Notes: generated by a model from the letters alone, not told the origin. 11,240 bases of DNA from Tieghemiomyces parasiticus (GCA_027575765.1 JANBPT010001289.1:1-11240), one strand, 5' to 3'. Positions 1 to 7,996 are shown, counted from the first letter of the stretch. Made by a program: numbers and translations.

Positions 1-57
1 CTGATCAGTACTCTTAGCCTGCTTGTACAGGACCCATCAAATAAAGTTTTGTCTACA
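1..57 (+). mobile_element. Possible 3' end of an LTR, cut by the window edge
   Basis: An AATAAA signal at 40-45 is followed 12 bases later by a TCTACA end at 52-57. This resembles the 3' end of the solo LTR at 8617-9074, where AATAAAGTT is followed by an ACA end. The 5' part would lie outside the window, so neither a target duplication nor the LTR start can be tested. The following 90-200 stretch is CpG-rich compared with the next 3 kb, which would suit a younger or less methylated segment. This is inference from layout only; it could be chance. Confidence 0.25.
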
Positions 58-331
58 CCATGGAATCATCTCTTTCTCATTACCCCCATTTTTCGCCCGG
101 TTTTGGATTTTCGCACGCGTTTTCCTCGCTAACCGCCAATTTGACTGCCTGACAAGTGGGTATCCCCGAAACGTGCTAAATTTGCTCTGTCGACTGGTTG
201 TGGTCTTGCACCAAACCATTGTCAGAAGTGAACCTGCTCATTTCTACTGCCCATTCCCCAACTCACCAAGTGAAGGTTGTAATAGACCCTTCACCCTTGG
301 TGAGTACACCAGTCTAGCCCAGCAGACCACC

Positions 332-464
332 TGTGGTGATTGGGAACCAACACATTTGATTTTCTTAAGGTAAAGTCCAAGTCTACTATTTCAGAGCCAT
401 AAATTCTGTGATAGTAGAACAGCCTTTTGGTTATGGTATTAGACTTGGGCCTAATATCAGCACA
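332..464 (+). mobile_element. 133-bp foldback element, copy 1
   Basis: Copy 1 of a four-copy family, on the strand where it starts TGTGGTGATT and ends CAGCACA. It is closely similar (about 90% by eye) to the copy at 2140-2272 and has exactly the same length of 133 bp. The ends form short imperfect terminal inverted repeats (TGTGGTGAT against TGTGCTGAT). Inside, a second pair of arms (CTACTATTTCAGA and its partner near ATTCTGTGATAGTAG) folds around a short loop. The flanks (CCACC before, CCAAG after) do not form a convincing target duplication for this copy. It has no coding capacity, so it must depend on another element. It could be a MITE or a very short LTR. Confidence 0.75.
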
Positions 465-2139
465 CCAAGTGCTATCCCATAGTTCTATGGCCCTTAGCCT
501 CCTGGCCCTCCTCCAGAGTCTCTCTGATGATGTCAAATTGGAGGTGATTCTCCACAATTGTTAATTTGTGGCCTTTTCACCCACTACAGGTGTTCTCCAG
601 GGGACTGTCCTTAGTCCCCATTGTGGAAGTTCAGAACTAGTAGATGAGAGGAGCCTCTGTCAAAGGTACCTGCTCATAAGATAGGCAGGCATTTAGTTAA
701 GTGGCTAGTTGGCAGCCAGTAATAATGCCTCCAACTACTTTTATTAGATAGCATATCAGTAGTGAAGTTTCATAGAATGATGCATGATAAGGTCATAAGA
801 AAAACTTAAGGGAATTCAGAGGGGAAACATCTGCTATAGGGACACAAAAACAATGCTATCATTTGGTAGCTAGAGGTTGAATGGGTAAGCTGCTTCATAG
901 CAAAGACCAACCCAGCCTAGCCTAGTGCTGCCATTGACACAACCAAAGCTTGCTGAGACAAAGGCACCATGGTGCTGCTTCTGTAGCTAATTGTGAAATG
1001 GGTAATTGTTATACCAGCCACAGTCAGTGAGGTTATATATCCACTTGGAATTTTCTCACTTATCTATACTCTTTTCTACCCTCCCACAGTGGCAGCAGAC
1101 CAGAGTTCCTATTCTAACTTCTCCCACACTTGGCCATCAGTTGGCCATATATCAAATGTAGCTTATCTTGATTCCACCAAATGTCACCCACCAATCTACC
1201 ATGACCTGTCTACTCTTCCCTCCATTAACTCAACTCCTTAGCCACCCTATAGCCCCATGTTACACCCAATTCAGTTGAACTACCGCCCATTCCTGGCTAT
1301 AGTGTGTCCCAACAGATCAGGGTTATATAAGAGAATGGACCTGGCAAACCACAGATCAAGTGGCAAGATGCAAGTGTGGACCATATGATCCCAGGTAATT
1401 CATGTTGGAGCTTAAGTACCTGTGAGTTGTATTTTTTTTGGTGACCTGGGTGACTTGTGGGAACCCAGGGTTACTAGTTAGTATAATGGTGTATGGTTGA
1501 AAGATATGAACTATAAAAGGCATTACAATGGTGAATCCTGCCACCTGGTTTATTGGTGGTATATCAAGTGGCTGCAAGCAGCTAATGGGTAAAGCCTGTG
1601 TGTCTGCATGGGCATAGCAGCATTGATGAAGATACCAGTAAAAGGAAACAAACTAGCAGGGGTAAATGAGTGTAAGGGACTGAGTGAATTAGTAGGAGAA
1701 TAGATAAAGGCTGCTGGTTAGCCCTTTCCTCTTATCCTTCCTCCTTAGATGACCCCAGTAGGCCCCCAGTGGACTAGTTGGTAGGCCCCCCAAGCATTGA
1801 CCCCTCAAGTAGGAGGTGACAACTGGGCCAGGTATGATGGTGGGGGATTACTTTCCTGCCACACATACCTACTAAGGGTATAGGACCTTGAAGCTGGACA
1901 GGCCTGGTGAGGCCTTAGTCAATACCAGTATTATTGAGCATGCCATTTTCAGCAGGCATACAATATGTGCAACCATGTAGCCCACCTATTCTAAGGCTGC
2001 TGAAGGTGCTTAAGTATAAAACTCATACTCCTATTACCAAGCCAAAGCTGTATCAGAACAATTACAATGTAAGTAGGCACCTATGAGTGATTGAAATTCT
2101 ATCTAGATTGGATTAGGTTGATAGTTTATTTATTAAGGG
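465..2139. other. Gene-free CpG-depleted DNA
   Basis: I see no gene, RNA gene or clear element end here. Frames are broken and no translated piece resembles a known domain. Only one CpG is visible (1284-1285). One small perfect hairpin is present at 600-619 (arms GGGGACT and AGTCCCC around six bases). This is probably old repeat sequence decayed beyond recognition by eye. Confidence 0.6.
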
Positions 2140-2272
2140 TGTGCTGATATTAGGCCCAAGTCCAATACCATAACCAAAAGGCTATTCTACTATCACAGAA
2201 TTTATGGTTCTGAAATAGTAGACTTGGACTTTACCTTGGAAAAATCTAATGTGGTGGTTCCCAATCACCACA
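2140..2272 (-). mobile_element. 133-bp foldback element, copy 2
   Basis: Opposite in orientation to the copy at 332-464 and closely similar to it across the full 133 bp; similarity stops sharply at both ends. The bases just outside are AAGGG on the left and AAGGA on the right. This is a 4-of-5 match, as expected for a 5-bp target-site duplication with one later change. The TGTG...CACA ends and the internal foldback (TTCTACTATCACAGAA facing TTCTGAAATAGTAG) are intact, so this is one of the best-preserved copies. Confidence 0.82.
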
Positions 2273-3300
2273 AAGGAGCTCTTCTATTGGCCTATACAGC
2301 TGGTGTAATGAGCATGGGAGGTACCAAGGGCTTATCCTGGGCAAGGTGCCTCTGGGCAAAGTGGTGCAATGAATAATATGAGGATCCAAGCAGCAGTGGT
2401 AAGCAAGTAGGTGGTGTGGTGTTCTTGCAAGTAACTTGGTTGGTATGGTGGTGGGGAGGGTAGAGGATGGGGTGGAAGGTATGCAGGGTGGAGATGAGCA
2501 ATACATTGCATCACACTGGTTGACCAACCATACTGCTGATAATGGTCCAGAGTGTGACTGGTGATTTCCTAGGTTTGCATCATGGCTACCACAACTGCTA
2601 TGCTGAGCATACCATGCAAGTCCTATAATGGAGGCCTAAGTTATAGGACACAGTGGCAGCCAGGACGAATAGTGGAAACACTATGGTATGGAGAATTGAT
2701 AATTGACTAACCAAGTACAAAACTGTGAATAGGGCCCACCAACCTCATAGACTGATCAATATTCCCTAATGTGTATCTGCACAAGAAATATTAGGCCAAC
2801 TTGGCACATATGTAGGGAGACCAATGAAGCTTGCCCTGATTATCTAGGTAAAACAAGTGAGGGAGGATGAAGATAAGAGAGAAAAATGAAGACCAATATG
2901 CAGTAAGGTGAACTGCAGGTGTGGGGTAAGGGATGAGAGGTACCAATAGCAAAAAAAAGTAAAAAGGCAGTGGAATAAGGGTGGTCAACAAGGCCATCTG
3001 GCACTACAAGGTGGATTTCATTTTGGCTAATACACAGGGAACCCCTCCTTAAGGGGAACACTGCCCCATGAATGGCATTGTATAGCTAGAGGTACCCTCC
3101 CACCCTTACCACTTATACTATATCAGTTCTGTCACCTGCCTTATATTAGACAGCTTAAAAATGCATGCCATTCTAGATGACTGGCTATAAAGTATTCCAC
3201 GTACTGCTTTCCATAACTACTTCATCAGTAAAGTATATAATCAGTACTCAACAGACCTATGGGAAACTGGTGAAAACACGCACTGAACTACAAAAACATA
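2273..3300. other. Gene-free CpG-depleted DNA
   Basis: No gene or complete element is seen. Open frames on the minus strand at 2246-2527 and 2791-3061 are low-complexity (rich in Pro, Leu, Ser and Tyr) with no recognisable motif, and they reflect purine-rich composition of the plus strand. One CpG occurs at 2666-2667. CpGs reappear from 3200, approaching the tRNA-Arg gene. Confidence 0.6.
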
Positions 3301-3304
3301 ATGG

Positions 3305-3309
3305 AAAAA
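3305..3309 (-). terminator. Pol III terminator of tRNA-Arg
   Basis: Five T residues on the minus strand, starting one base after the tRNA discriminator base. RNA polymerase III stops at runs of four or more T in the non-template strand, so this fits release just after the tRNA 3' end. Confidence 0.75.
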
Positions 3310-3310
3310 T

Positions 3311-3384
3311 CGATCCAAGCAGGACTCGAACCTGCAATCTCCTGATCCGTAGTCAGGTGCCTTATCCAATTTGGCCATTGGACC
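3311..3384 (-). tRNA. tRNA-Arg(ACG)
   Basis: Decodes CGN arginine codons; the A at position 34 would become inosine. The 74-nt gene folds as a full cloverleaf. The acceptor stem is GGTCCAA against TTGGATC with one G-U pair. The D stem is GCC/GGC, and the anticodon stem CCTGA/TCAGG encloses the loop CTACGGA. The T stem is GCAGG/CCTGC with the loop TTCGAGT, and G is the discriminator. There is no intron and no encoded CCA. The A box (TGGCCAAATTGG) and B box (GGTTCGAGTCC) are intact, and T5 follows directly, so it looks functional. Its 5' flank carries the LTR-like repeat A starting 44 bp away. A decayed copy of its 5' half lies at 5980-6021. The CpG-containing gene stands out from the depleted DNA to its left. 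Confidence 0.96.
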
Positions 3385-3428
3385 TATACTCTTTTTGAAG
3401 CCCAGCACGTCTTCTGGCTTTGAGGAGC

Positions 3429-3871
3429 TGTAATAGGCCGCGCCTATACAACCGTTAAAAGAAAAGAATGGAAAGTGACTGGACGACCTTGGGGAGAGGC
3501 CCGGTAGAGACGGAGGACCAGCCAAGTCCTCCATCAATTAGCGTAGATCATCTATTATAGTTAAAGTATATAAGTCAGGCCCAAGTATGCAACACAGGGC
3601 CTGGCAGCTTATTCCCCAGTTCCTATCCCATAGTGCCATCTGTTGGCACTATTTTTCTAGTAAAGTCTATTACCAATATTCCCTTAAGCTCACTTGTTGG
3701 TAAACGTTCATATATTTTATTTGAGGTTATCTCTTTCAATAGTTAACTTACCAAACTTTGTGTTACAGATTTGGACAGCACTGGTCCAACTGTGTATTCC
3801 TGAACTCTCCACTTCAACCCAGAGGTTCTTTCAAAGGTGGGACTGGCTTCCAGATACCAGTCTTCTCTACA
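3429..3871 (+). mobile_element. LTR-like repeat A, left copy
   Basis: About 443 bp, starting TGT and ending ACA. The start (3429-3450) is a near-palindrome: arms TGTAATAGGC and GCCTATACA around a CGC centre, one base unpaired. TATATAAG at 3567-3574 lies where an LTR promoter would, followed by GGCCCAAG. A 9-bp hairpin (ATAGTGCCA/TGGCACTAT, loop TCTGT) is at 3630-3652. It is repeated inverted at 5450-5883 (roughly 75-87% identical by eye, best in the middle). The similarity continues a little beyond the start toward the tRNA, so the two copies share flanking DNA and probably arose by segmental duplication. No target duplication is visible (GGAGC before, GTATT after). Calling it an LTR is inference from architecture; no coding region accompanies it. 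Confidence 0.55.
3567..3585 (+). promoter_or_regulatory. TATA-like motif with GGCCCAAG in repeat A
   Basis: TATATAAG followed three bases later by GGCCCAAG. A nearly identical arrangement lies in repeat BC at 4211-4225 and, inverted, in the second copy of A at 5736-5754. A TATA box in the first half of the repeat fits an LTR U3 promoter. No transcript evidence is available. Confidence 0.4.
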
Positions 3872-3875
3872 GTAT

Positions 3876-4318
3876 TGTGGAGCTCAGATTGTATCTGGAC
3901 TCCTGAGGATTCCTGGTGGGCAAACACAACTACCCAGACACACTAACATGTTGTTAACCCCACCAGGGAATGCAAACGTGTCTCTAAAAGACATGGGAAG
4001 ATCCCTACACTGGTCTAATGCAGATCCGGCCAAACCCCCACCAATAGGCAGCAGGATTTCCCATGACTTTAGTTTCATACTTTTCGATTTTACGCATTTC
4101 ATACTTTCCAATTTTATTAGTTTCATCTGAGGTTGCCAATAAGTTATCCACCAGCCTAAATAACTGAGGCAACCAAAACTATGGTTTAGAGAACATATAT
4201 TATTTTATCTTATATAAGGCCCAAGCTTTTACACCTAATAGCTTGGGGAGTGTTTTTTCCTACCCTGCCTTGGGGTACCTAGTTCTATTAAAACCAATTC
4301 TATTATTTATTCTTCACA
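3876..4318 (+). mobile_element. LTR-like repeat BC, left copy
   Basis: About 443 bp, beginning TGTGGAG and ending TTCACA, directly after repeat A. Its first 33 bases fold: GGAG and CAGAT pair with ATCTG and CTCC. TATATAAGGCCCAAG at 4211-4225 is a promoter-like core, overlapping an 8-bp hairpin (CCCAAGCT at 4220-4227, AGCTTGGG at 4240-4247). An inverted counterpart lies at 6582-7005 with the same two ends, and a shorter relative of its 3' part is at 5229-5300. Flanks here (AGTAT, ACTTA) do not match. The paired ends in two copies support a real element boundary; the LTR identity is inferred. No open frame in it resembles a protein. Confidence 0.55.
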
Positions 4319-4324
4319 ACTTAT

Positions 4325-4641
4325 TGTGGTGCCAACACCCACTTTGCCTCTTGAAGGCATCTAATGAGCACACCAATAGGGGGAAAGTGTAAACAACCAC
4401 TAACCCCTTGAGGGGGAAAGCCAAGAGCAAGGTTTAAGGTTAAGCGCAGCATGCAGGGGGATGTAGATCCTTCCCCTGCTCACAAGTATAAAAGCAAGCC
4501 TGTGCAGTTAGGCAAGGGCTCACTAGCTAAATTTCATTTTTCAATATTTGTCAGTACAACTTTATTTATTCTATTTTTATTTACTAGTAGTCAGATGCTG
4601 CAATGGTCCCATGCTATTTACATTAACAGTTTTAGTAAACA
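4325..4641 (+). mobile_element. LTR-like repeat D, left copy
   Basis: 317 bp, from TGTGGTGCC to AGTAAACA, six bases after repeat BC. The start is a near-palindrome (GGTGCCAACACC). TATAAAAG at 4487-4494, about halfway in, resembles an LTR promoter. The counterpart at 6022-6334 (minus strand, 313 bp) has the same ends and the same TATA motif, with roughly 70-80% identity by eye. Flanking five-base words (CTTAT, ATTCC) do not match. In both copies the 3' end is followed by DNA resembling an antisense tRNA-Arg 5' half, clearer in the right-hand copy. Confidence 0.6.
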
Positions 4642-4691
4642 ATTCCAACTTTTGCCATTTTTTCCCTTGACTTGCCATTAGGCACAGACTG
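4642..4691 (-). pseudogene. Very decayed tRNA-Arg-like sequence beside repeat D
   Basis: This stretch aligns with the tRNA-Arg relic at 5980-6021, because the inverted similarity between the two arms runs straight through repeat D into it. What remains is mainly the AATGGCAAG piece (A-box region) on the minus strand. Alone it would not be recognised as tRNA; the call rests on alignment with the better-preserved copy. Confidence 0.3.
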
Positions 4692-5449
4692 TTGTCACAT
4701 ATGGCCCAACCAAAGACCACCATCTAGGGCCTAGCACCACATTATTGTGGAGCCCTTACTTTGTTAGGTCTCTTAAAGGTTCTTTACCACTTGATGTACC
4801 CGCTAGTATGTCTTGTTTTGATGTAATAGCCTTGCCATGTGTGGGAATGGCGTCTGTAAGGTATCAACCACTGCTCACCCATGTATAGAGGTCCTCCTGT
4901 GTAGCATGGGATATTCCACTGTAGGGTATGGGAAATCCTGCATAGGTTCCCTCACTAGTTACCCTTGGCCTACCCTGGCAGTAGCACTTTAGGTTACACT
5001 GCCTTTGATCATATGGTCATGAGTCTGACCTCCTAGAGACATCTAGATGGTTGTCCCATGGTCTAGACTTGTTGCTGACTAATCCTGTAACCTGTCCTAT
5101 TGTTCTTGAGGTCATGTCCTTCAGAGACCATTGTTCTGTTCCAGCCCAACCTTTATCTTGCCACCTGGGATTATGTGGTAGTAATTGCAGGCCATATCAA
5201 TGCCATTGTCATTTGGGTATTTACCTTATCATATATATACCCTGAGCACCTGCTCCTCTATGTTCTTGGAGTGTTTCCCCTGCCTTGCCTCCAGGCAACC
5301 CTTTTGAGTTTCCCTTGGTCCATTTTGTACTTTCTTGCCCCCAAGTATTACTACCTTAATGATGCTCACCTCTACCACCTATTAAGATTGTGATTAGGCT
5401 ACTGAGATATCTGCTCATATGGTCAAATATCTAGGTAACGTTCACAAAA
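4692..5449. other. Spacer between the inverted arms, no gene seen
   Basis: The first 70 bases (to about 4760) still match 5900-5979 in inverted orientation. The rest has no gene or complete element apart from a partial repeat BC relative at 5229-5300. Frames at 5051-5245 and 5100-5393 are hydrophobic, without motifs, and run through repeat sequence. Confidence 0.5.
5229..5300 (+). repeat. Partial third relative of repeat BC
   Basis: The ATATATACC, TCTATGTTC, GGAGTG, TTTCCCCT and TGCCTTG words occur in the same order as in the minus-strand copy at 6622-6694; the last part matches 4245-4280. Ends are not definable, so this is either a truncated LTR fragment or a very diverged copy. Confidence 0.5.
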
Positions 5450-5883
5450 TGTAAAGCAAACCAATATCTGGAAGTCTGTCCCACTTTCAAAAGATCCTCC
5501 AGGAAAAAGTGGAGAATTCAGGGAGATATAGTTGGACCAGGGCTGTCCAAATTGGCAATGCAAAGTTTAATAGGTTAACTATTGATGGAGAAAACTTCAA
5601 AATGAAATCTATAATGTGTAATAGTAAACAAGCTTAAGGGGATATCATTAATAGAAAATACTAACAGGATAGTGCCAACGGATGGCACTATGGGATAGAA
5701 ATTGGGGAATAAGCTGCTGGGCCCTATGTTGCATACTTGGGCCTGAGTTATATACTATGACTATAATAAATGATTTGCACTAATTGGTGGAGGACCTGGG
5801 TGGCCCTCTGCCTCTTCTGGGCCTCTCCCAGAGGTTGCCCAGTCTCTTTTCTTTTGCTTTTTTTCTAGGCATGGCTTACTACA
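5450..5883 (-). mobile_element. LTR-like repeat A, right copy
   Basis: Inverted partner of the repeat at 3429-3871, 434 bp, with the same ends (TGTAG... at 5883 reading leftward, ...TTTACA at 5450). The 9-bp hairpin ATAGTGCCA/TGGCACTAT is kept at 5669-5691. Its loop differs from the left copy by one CpG-to-CpA type change (ACGGA against ACAGA). The TATATAA motif is present on the minus strand. Similarity continues about 35 bp past 5883 to the sequence CTTCACAAAAA, matching the immediate 5' flank of tRNA-Arg. Then about 55 unmatched bases precede the tRNA-Arg relic. Confidence 0.55.
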
Positions 5884-5979
5884 GCTCTTTGAAGGGACAA
5901 GCCGTGCTCTGCTTCACAAAAATGTGGTGCTCAGCCCTAGGCAGAGGTCTTTGGTTAGGCCATATGCAACAATGGTCTG

Positions 5980-6021
5980 GGCCCAATGGCAAATTGGGAA
6001 GAATATGTCAACAGACAGGAT
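5980..6021 (+). pseudogene. tRNA-Arg 5'-half relic
   Basis: Corresponds to roughly the first 46 nucleotides of the tRNA-Arg gene at 3311-3384. The acceptor and A-box part is clear: GGCCCAATGGCAAATTGG against GGTCCAATGGCCAAATTGG, one substitution and one deletion. The anticodon part is degenerate and the ACG triplet is lost. It stops where repeat D begins at 6022, so the B box and 3' half are missing and it cannot be a working gene. Upstream lies the right copy of repeat A, as at the intact gene, so this is a duplicated tRNA-Arg locus. An alternative is that this is part of the leader of element D. Confidence 0.55.
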
Positions 6022-6334
6022 TGTTTACGTGAGCATCAAAAGTAAATAGTATGGGATGGGTACGGTGTGGTTATTGATACAGAAAAATGACATAAAATAA
6101 AGTTTACCAGATGAATCAAAAAATAGAAAATAGCTGGAAAGCCCTTGCCTAACTGCGCGGGCTTGCTTTTATACTTGTGCGTGGGGAAGGATCTGCATCC
6201 CCCTGCATAAGGTGTGTAACCTTAAAATTTGATCCTAGCTTTCCCCCTAAAAGGGTTGGCTAGTGTTTACATTTTCCCAGTGCTGGCATGCCTGTCAGAT
6301 ACCTTCAAGAGGCAAACTGGGTGTTGGCACCACA
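6022..6334 (-). mobile_element. LTR-like repeat D, right copy
   Basis: Inverted partner of 4325-4641, 313 bp, running on the minus strand from TGTGGTGCC (ending at 6334) to GTAAACA (6022). The minus-strand TATAAAA is at 6167-6173. It retains more CpGs than the left copy: CGCGC near 6155 is TGTGC on the left, a typical CpG-decay difference. It abuts the tRNA-Arg relic at 6021. No target duplication is evident. Confidence 0.6.
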
Positions 6335-6581
6335 AAAATGTAATGTAAGGGTATCAATGGTTTAGTAAGCAAGTCAAGAAAAGTAAAGGCAAAAGTGCAA
6401 TCCAAGAATTTGTCCCCTTTCCTAGTTCTGGGCAACAACAACCTGGGGTTTTATGTCCCCAAGGTCACCAAGTTAAAATAAACTTGGTAAACATTAAACT
6501 ATAGGCTTTCAATGGTATGACGTAGAAACAAGGAAAGCTAAGAGTTAATGCAGCATGAAGTGCTGCAACCATCACATAAAT
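6335..6581. other. 247-bp segment between repeats D and BC, absent from the left arm
   Basis: In the left arm repeats BC and D are only six bases apart, but here 247 bp separate them. The segment holds no gene. It may be original DNA that was deleted on the left, or DNA that separated two independent insertions. No matching copy is seen elsewhere in the window. Confidence 0.5.
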
Positions 6582-7005
6582 TGTGAAGAATAGATATATA
6601 AACCAGTTTTAATGAAGAACTGGGTACCCCAAGGCAGGGTAGGGGAAAACCACTCCTGGAACATAGAAGTACTGATGTCCTGGGTATATATATGTTACAA
6701 AACTAAAGTTGTTTTTGTTTTGATTGCTGAACTTTGGTGACCCTCTAGTTACACCAATAATCAAAATGTTTTTGGCTAGATAATTGTAAAGTTGGTGTTG
6801 GACCAAGCCATGGGAAATTGGCCCATCATTGGTGGGAGAAGTGGCCTGACCATATACTCTACCTGTATTGGCTTTCCCATAGCTTGGTGTCACCATTTGG
6901 TTCATCTGCTGGGCTGTAGACGTGCTAATGCATTCTGGTGGCTTGCTCTAACTGCGTCTGCCCACCAGAAATCTTCAGGAGTCCTAAGTTCACCTGGACT
7001 CAACA
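6582..7005 (-). mobile_element. LTR-like repeat BC, right copy
   Basis: 424 bp on the minus strand, from TGTTGAGTCC (at 7005) to TTCACA (6582), matching 3876-4318. Its start folds (GAGTCC/GGACTC), as the left copy does with different bases. The flanks are TAAAT on the left and, when the nested LTR at 7009-7335 is removed, AAAAT on the right: a 4-of-5 match to a target duplication. Without that nested LTR its 5' end would lie only about 11 bp upstream of tRNA-Asp. The open frames here (6609-6905 minus, 6792-7052 plus) have no recognisable domain. Confidence 0.55.
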
Positions 7006-7008
7006 AAA

Positions 7009-7335
7009 TGTTGTGGATCGTCGTCCACAACTCAATCACCTCCGATACCTAAGATTAAGCCAGCCTTTATCACTACCTGATAAAGGCTGGAAGAGGCTTC
7101 GTCATCAACAATTAAGGCGTCATCGCCAATATTCCTTCCATACTTAATATCTTGTGTCTGCCCTGAATAAATAAACTTTAGACTCATTTCTGACCGTTTT
7201 CTTTAGCGCCGTCTGCGCTCGACTTACTCTGTATCTTTTGCGCCGACTGCGCCGTTCCCCCTGACTGACAGCAAGAGTTGGCCGACTGCCACTCTTCTGC
7301 CCTTGACTTTGGCCGGCTAACTGCCCAATGTCGCA
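7009..7335 (+). mobile_element. Solo LTR (E) just upstream of tRNA-Asp
   Basis: About 327 bp, starting TGTTGTGG and ending TCGCA. The start is an 8-bp hairpin (GTTGTGGA/TCCACAAC, 7010-7031). A perfect 13-bp hairpin follows at 7060-7090 (arm CCAGCCTTTATCA, loop CTACC). A double poly(A) signal AATAAATAAA is at 7166-7175. Two 13-bp near-identical GC-rich words (GCGCCG[T/A]CTGCGC) are at 7206-7218 and 7240-7252. The same eight bases, CAACAAAA, occur just before (7001-7008) and across the 3' end (7334-7341); the most natural reading is a 6-bp ACAAAA target duplication. A tight CpG cluster (about 17 by eye) suggests a young insertion. No internal region remains. Confidence 0.65.
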
Positions 7336-7349
7336 ACAAAAATGTGGCT

Positions 7350-7421
7350 TCTTCGGTAGTATAGTGGTAAGTATCCCTGCCTGTCACGCAGGAGACCGGG
7401 GTTCAATTCCCCGCCGGAGAG
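7350..7421 (+). tRNA. tRNA-Asp(GTC)
   Basis: Decodes GAC and GAT. The 72-nt cloverleaf has acceptor stem TCTTCGG against CCGGAGA with one U-G pair. The anticodon stem CCTGC/GCAGG encloses the loop CTGTCAC, with GTC at 7383-7385. The T arm CGGGG-TTCAATT-CCCCG is perfect, and G is the discriminator. The TAGTATAGTGG D-arm is typical of eukaryotic tRNA-Asp. The B box is GGTTCAATTCC. There is no intron or encoded CCA, and a T4 run follows. The gene appears intact and lies immediately downstream of two LTR insertions (14 bp from E; about 11 bp from BC before E arrived). Its last CpG (7415-7416) is also the last for over 3.6 kb. Confidence 0.97.
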
Positions 7422-7426
7422 TGATA

Positions 7427-7430
7427 TTTT
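7427..7430 (+). terminator. Pol III terminator of tRNA-Asp
   Basis: Four T residues starting six bases after the discriminator, with another T4 nearby at 7435-7438. A T4 is a minimal Pol III stop; the second run could serve as backup. Confidence 0.6.
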
Positions 7431-7996
7431 GACATTTTGATCTACATTCTTTTGAGACTGCACATATTCATGGGAACAGTTGGAGTGATGAAATTTTTGC
7501 TGATGGTTGGTTTATTGTCTACCAATTGTATGAAGTTTAGCCTTTGAAGAAAAAGTGATGTTTTACATTTATTTGCCATTATTGTGAGCTTAGATTTGCT
7601 ATATTTACTTCTAACTCTACCCTGGTTATTCCTACTGGCCCATGTCCTACATGGTAAAGCAGGGGAAGGGGACTCTCCCCAATAGTCATAGTTTCCCTAC
7701 ATGTAGTGTTCCCATTGGAAAAAAGAAGCTTCCCATAAGTTATTTTTTATAAACAAAAGTGCAGCAGGGCCAATACTCTAGCCAACCCTGGTCCCCTGCT
7801 ATCTGTTTACCATGCATTTTACAACCATTTCCTTTCAAAGTGTTGATTATAGAGACCTAAAATGTCTGCATACCACAGCCTGCTCAAGAAGACAACCACT
7901 GTGCAACTTATTCACACTTTTCTTTGCCACTAATGCACATTAGCCATTATTTACTTGCCATCCTTCTATACCAAATTGCAACTATATAAACTCAAT
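7431..7996. other. Gene-free CpG-free DNA
   Basis: No gene, element end or structured RNA is seen. No CpG occurs in it. All frames are broken. Confidence 0.6.

Noticed and set aside
23..373. 116-codon plus-strand frame at the window start
   Set aside because: It crosses the end of a possible LTR and runs into the 133-bp element, with no recognisable domain.
3241..3537. 98-codon minus-strand frame
   Set aside because: It reads straight through the tRNA-Arg gene and into repeat A, so it is not a protein gene.
4642..4691. Sequence after LTR D as an ordinary primer binding site
   Set aside because: It matches the 5' half of a tRNA over about 42 bases and not its CCA end, so a standard PBS is not supported.
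6792..7147. Overlapping frames that might be the end of a retrotransposon polyprotein
   Set aside because: They span the junction of repeat BC and LTR E and show no integrase, reverse transcriptase or chromodomain motif.
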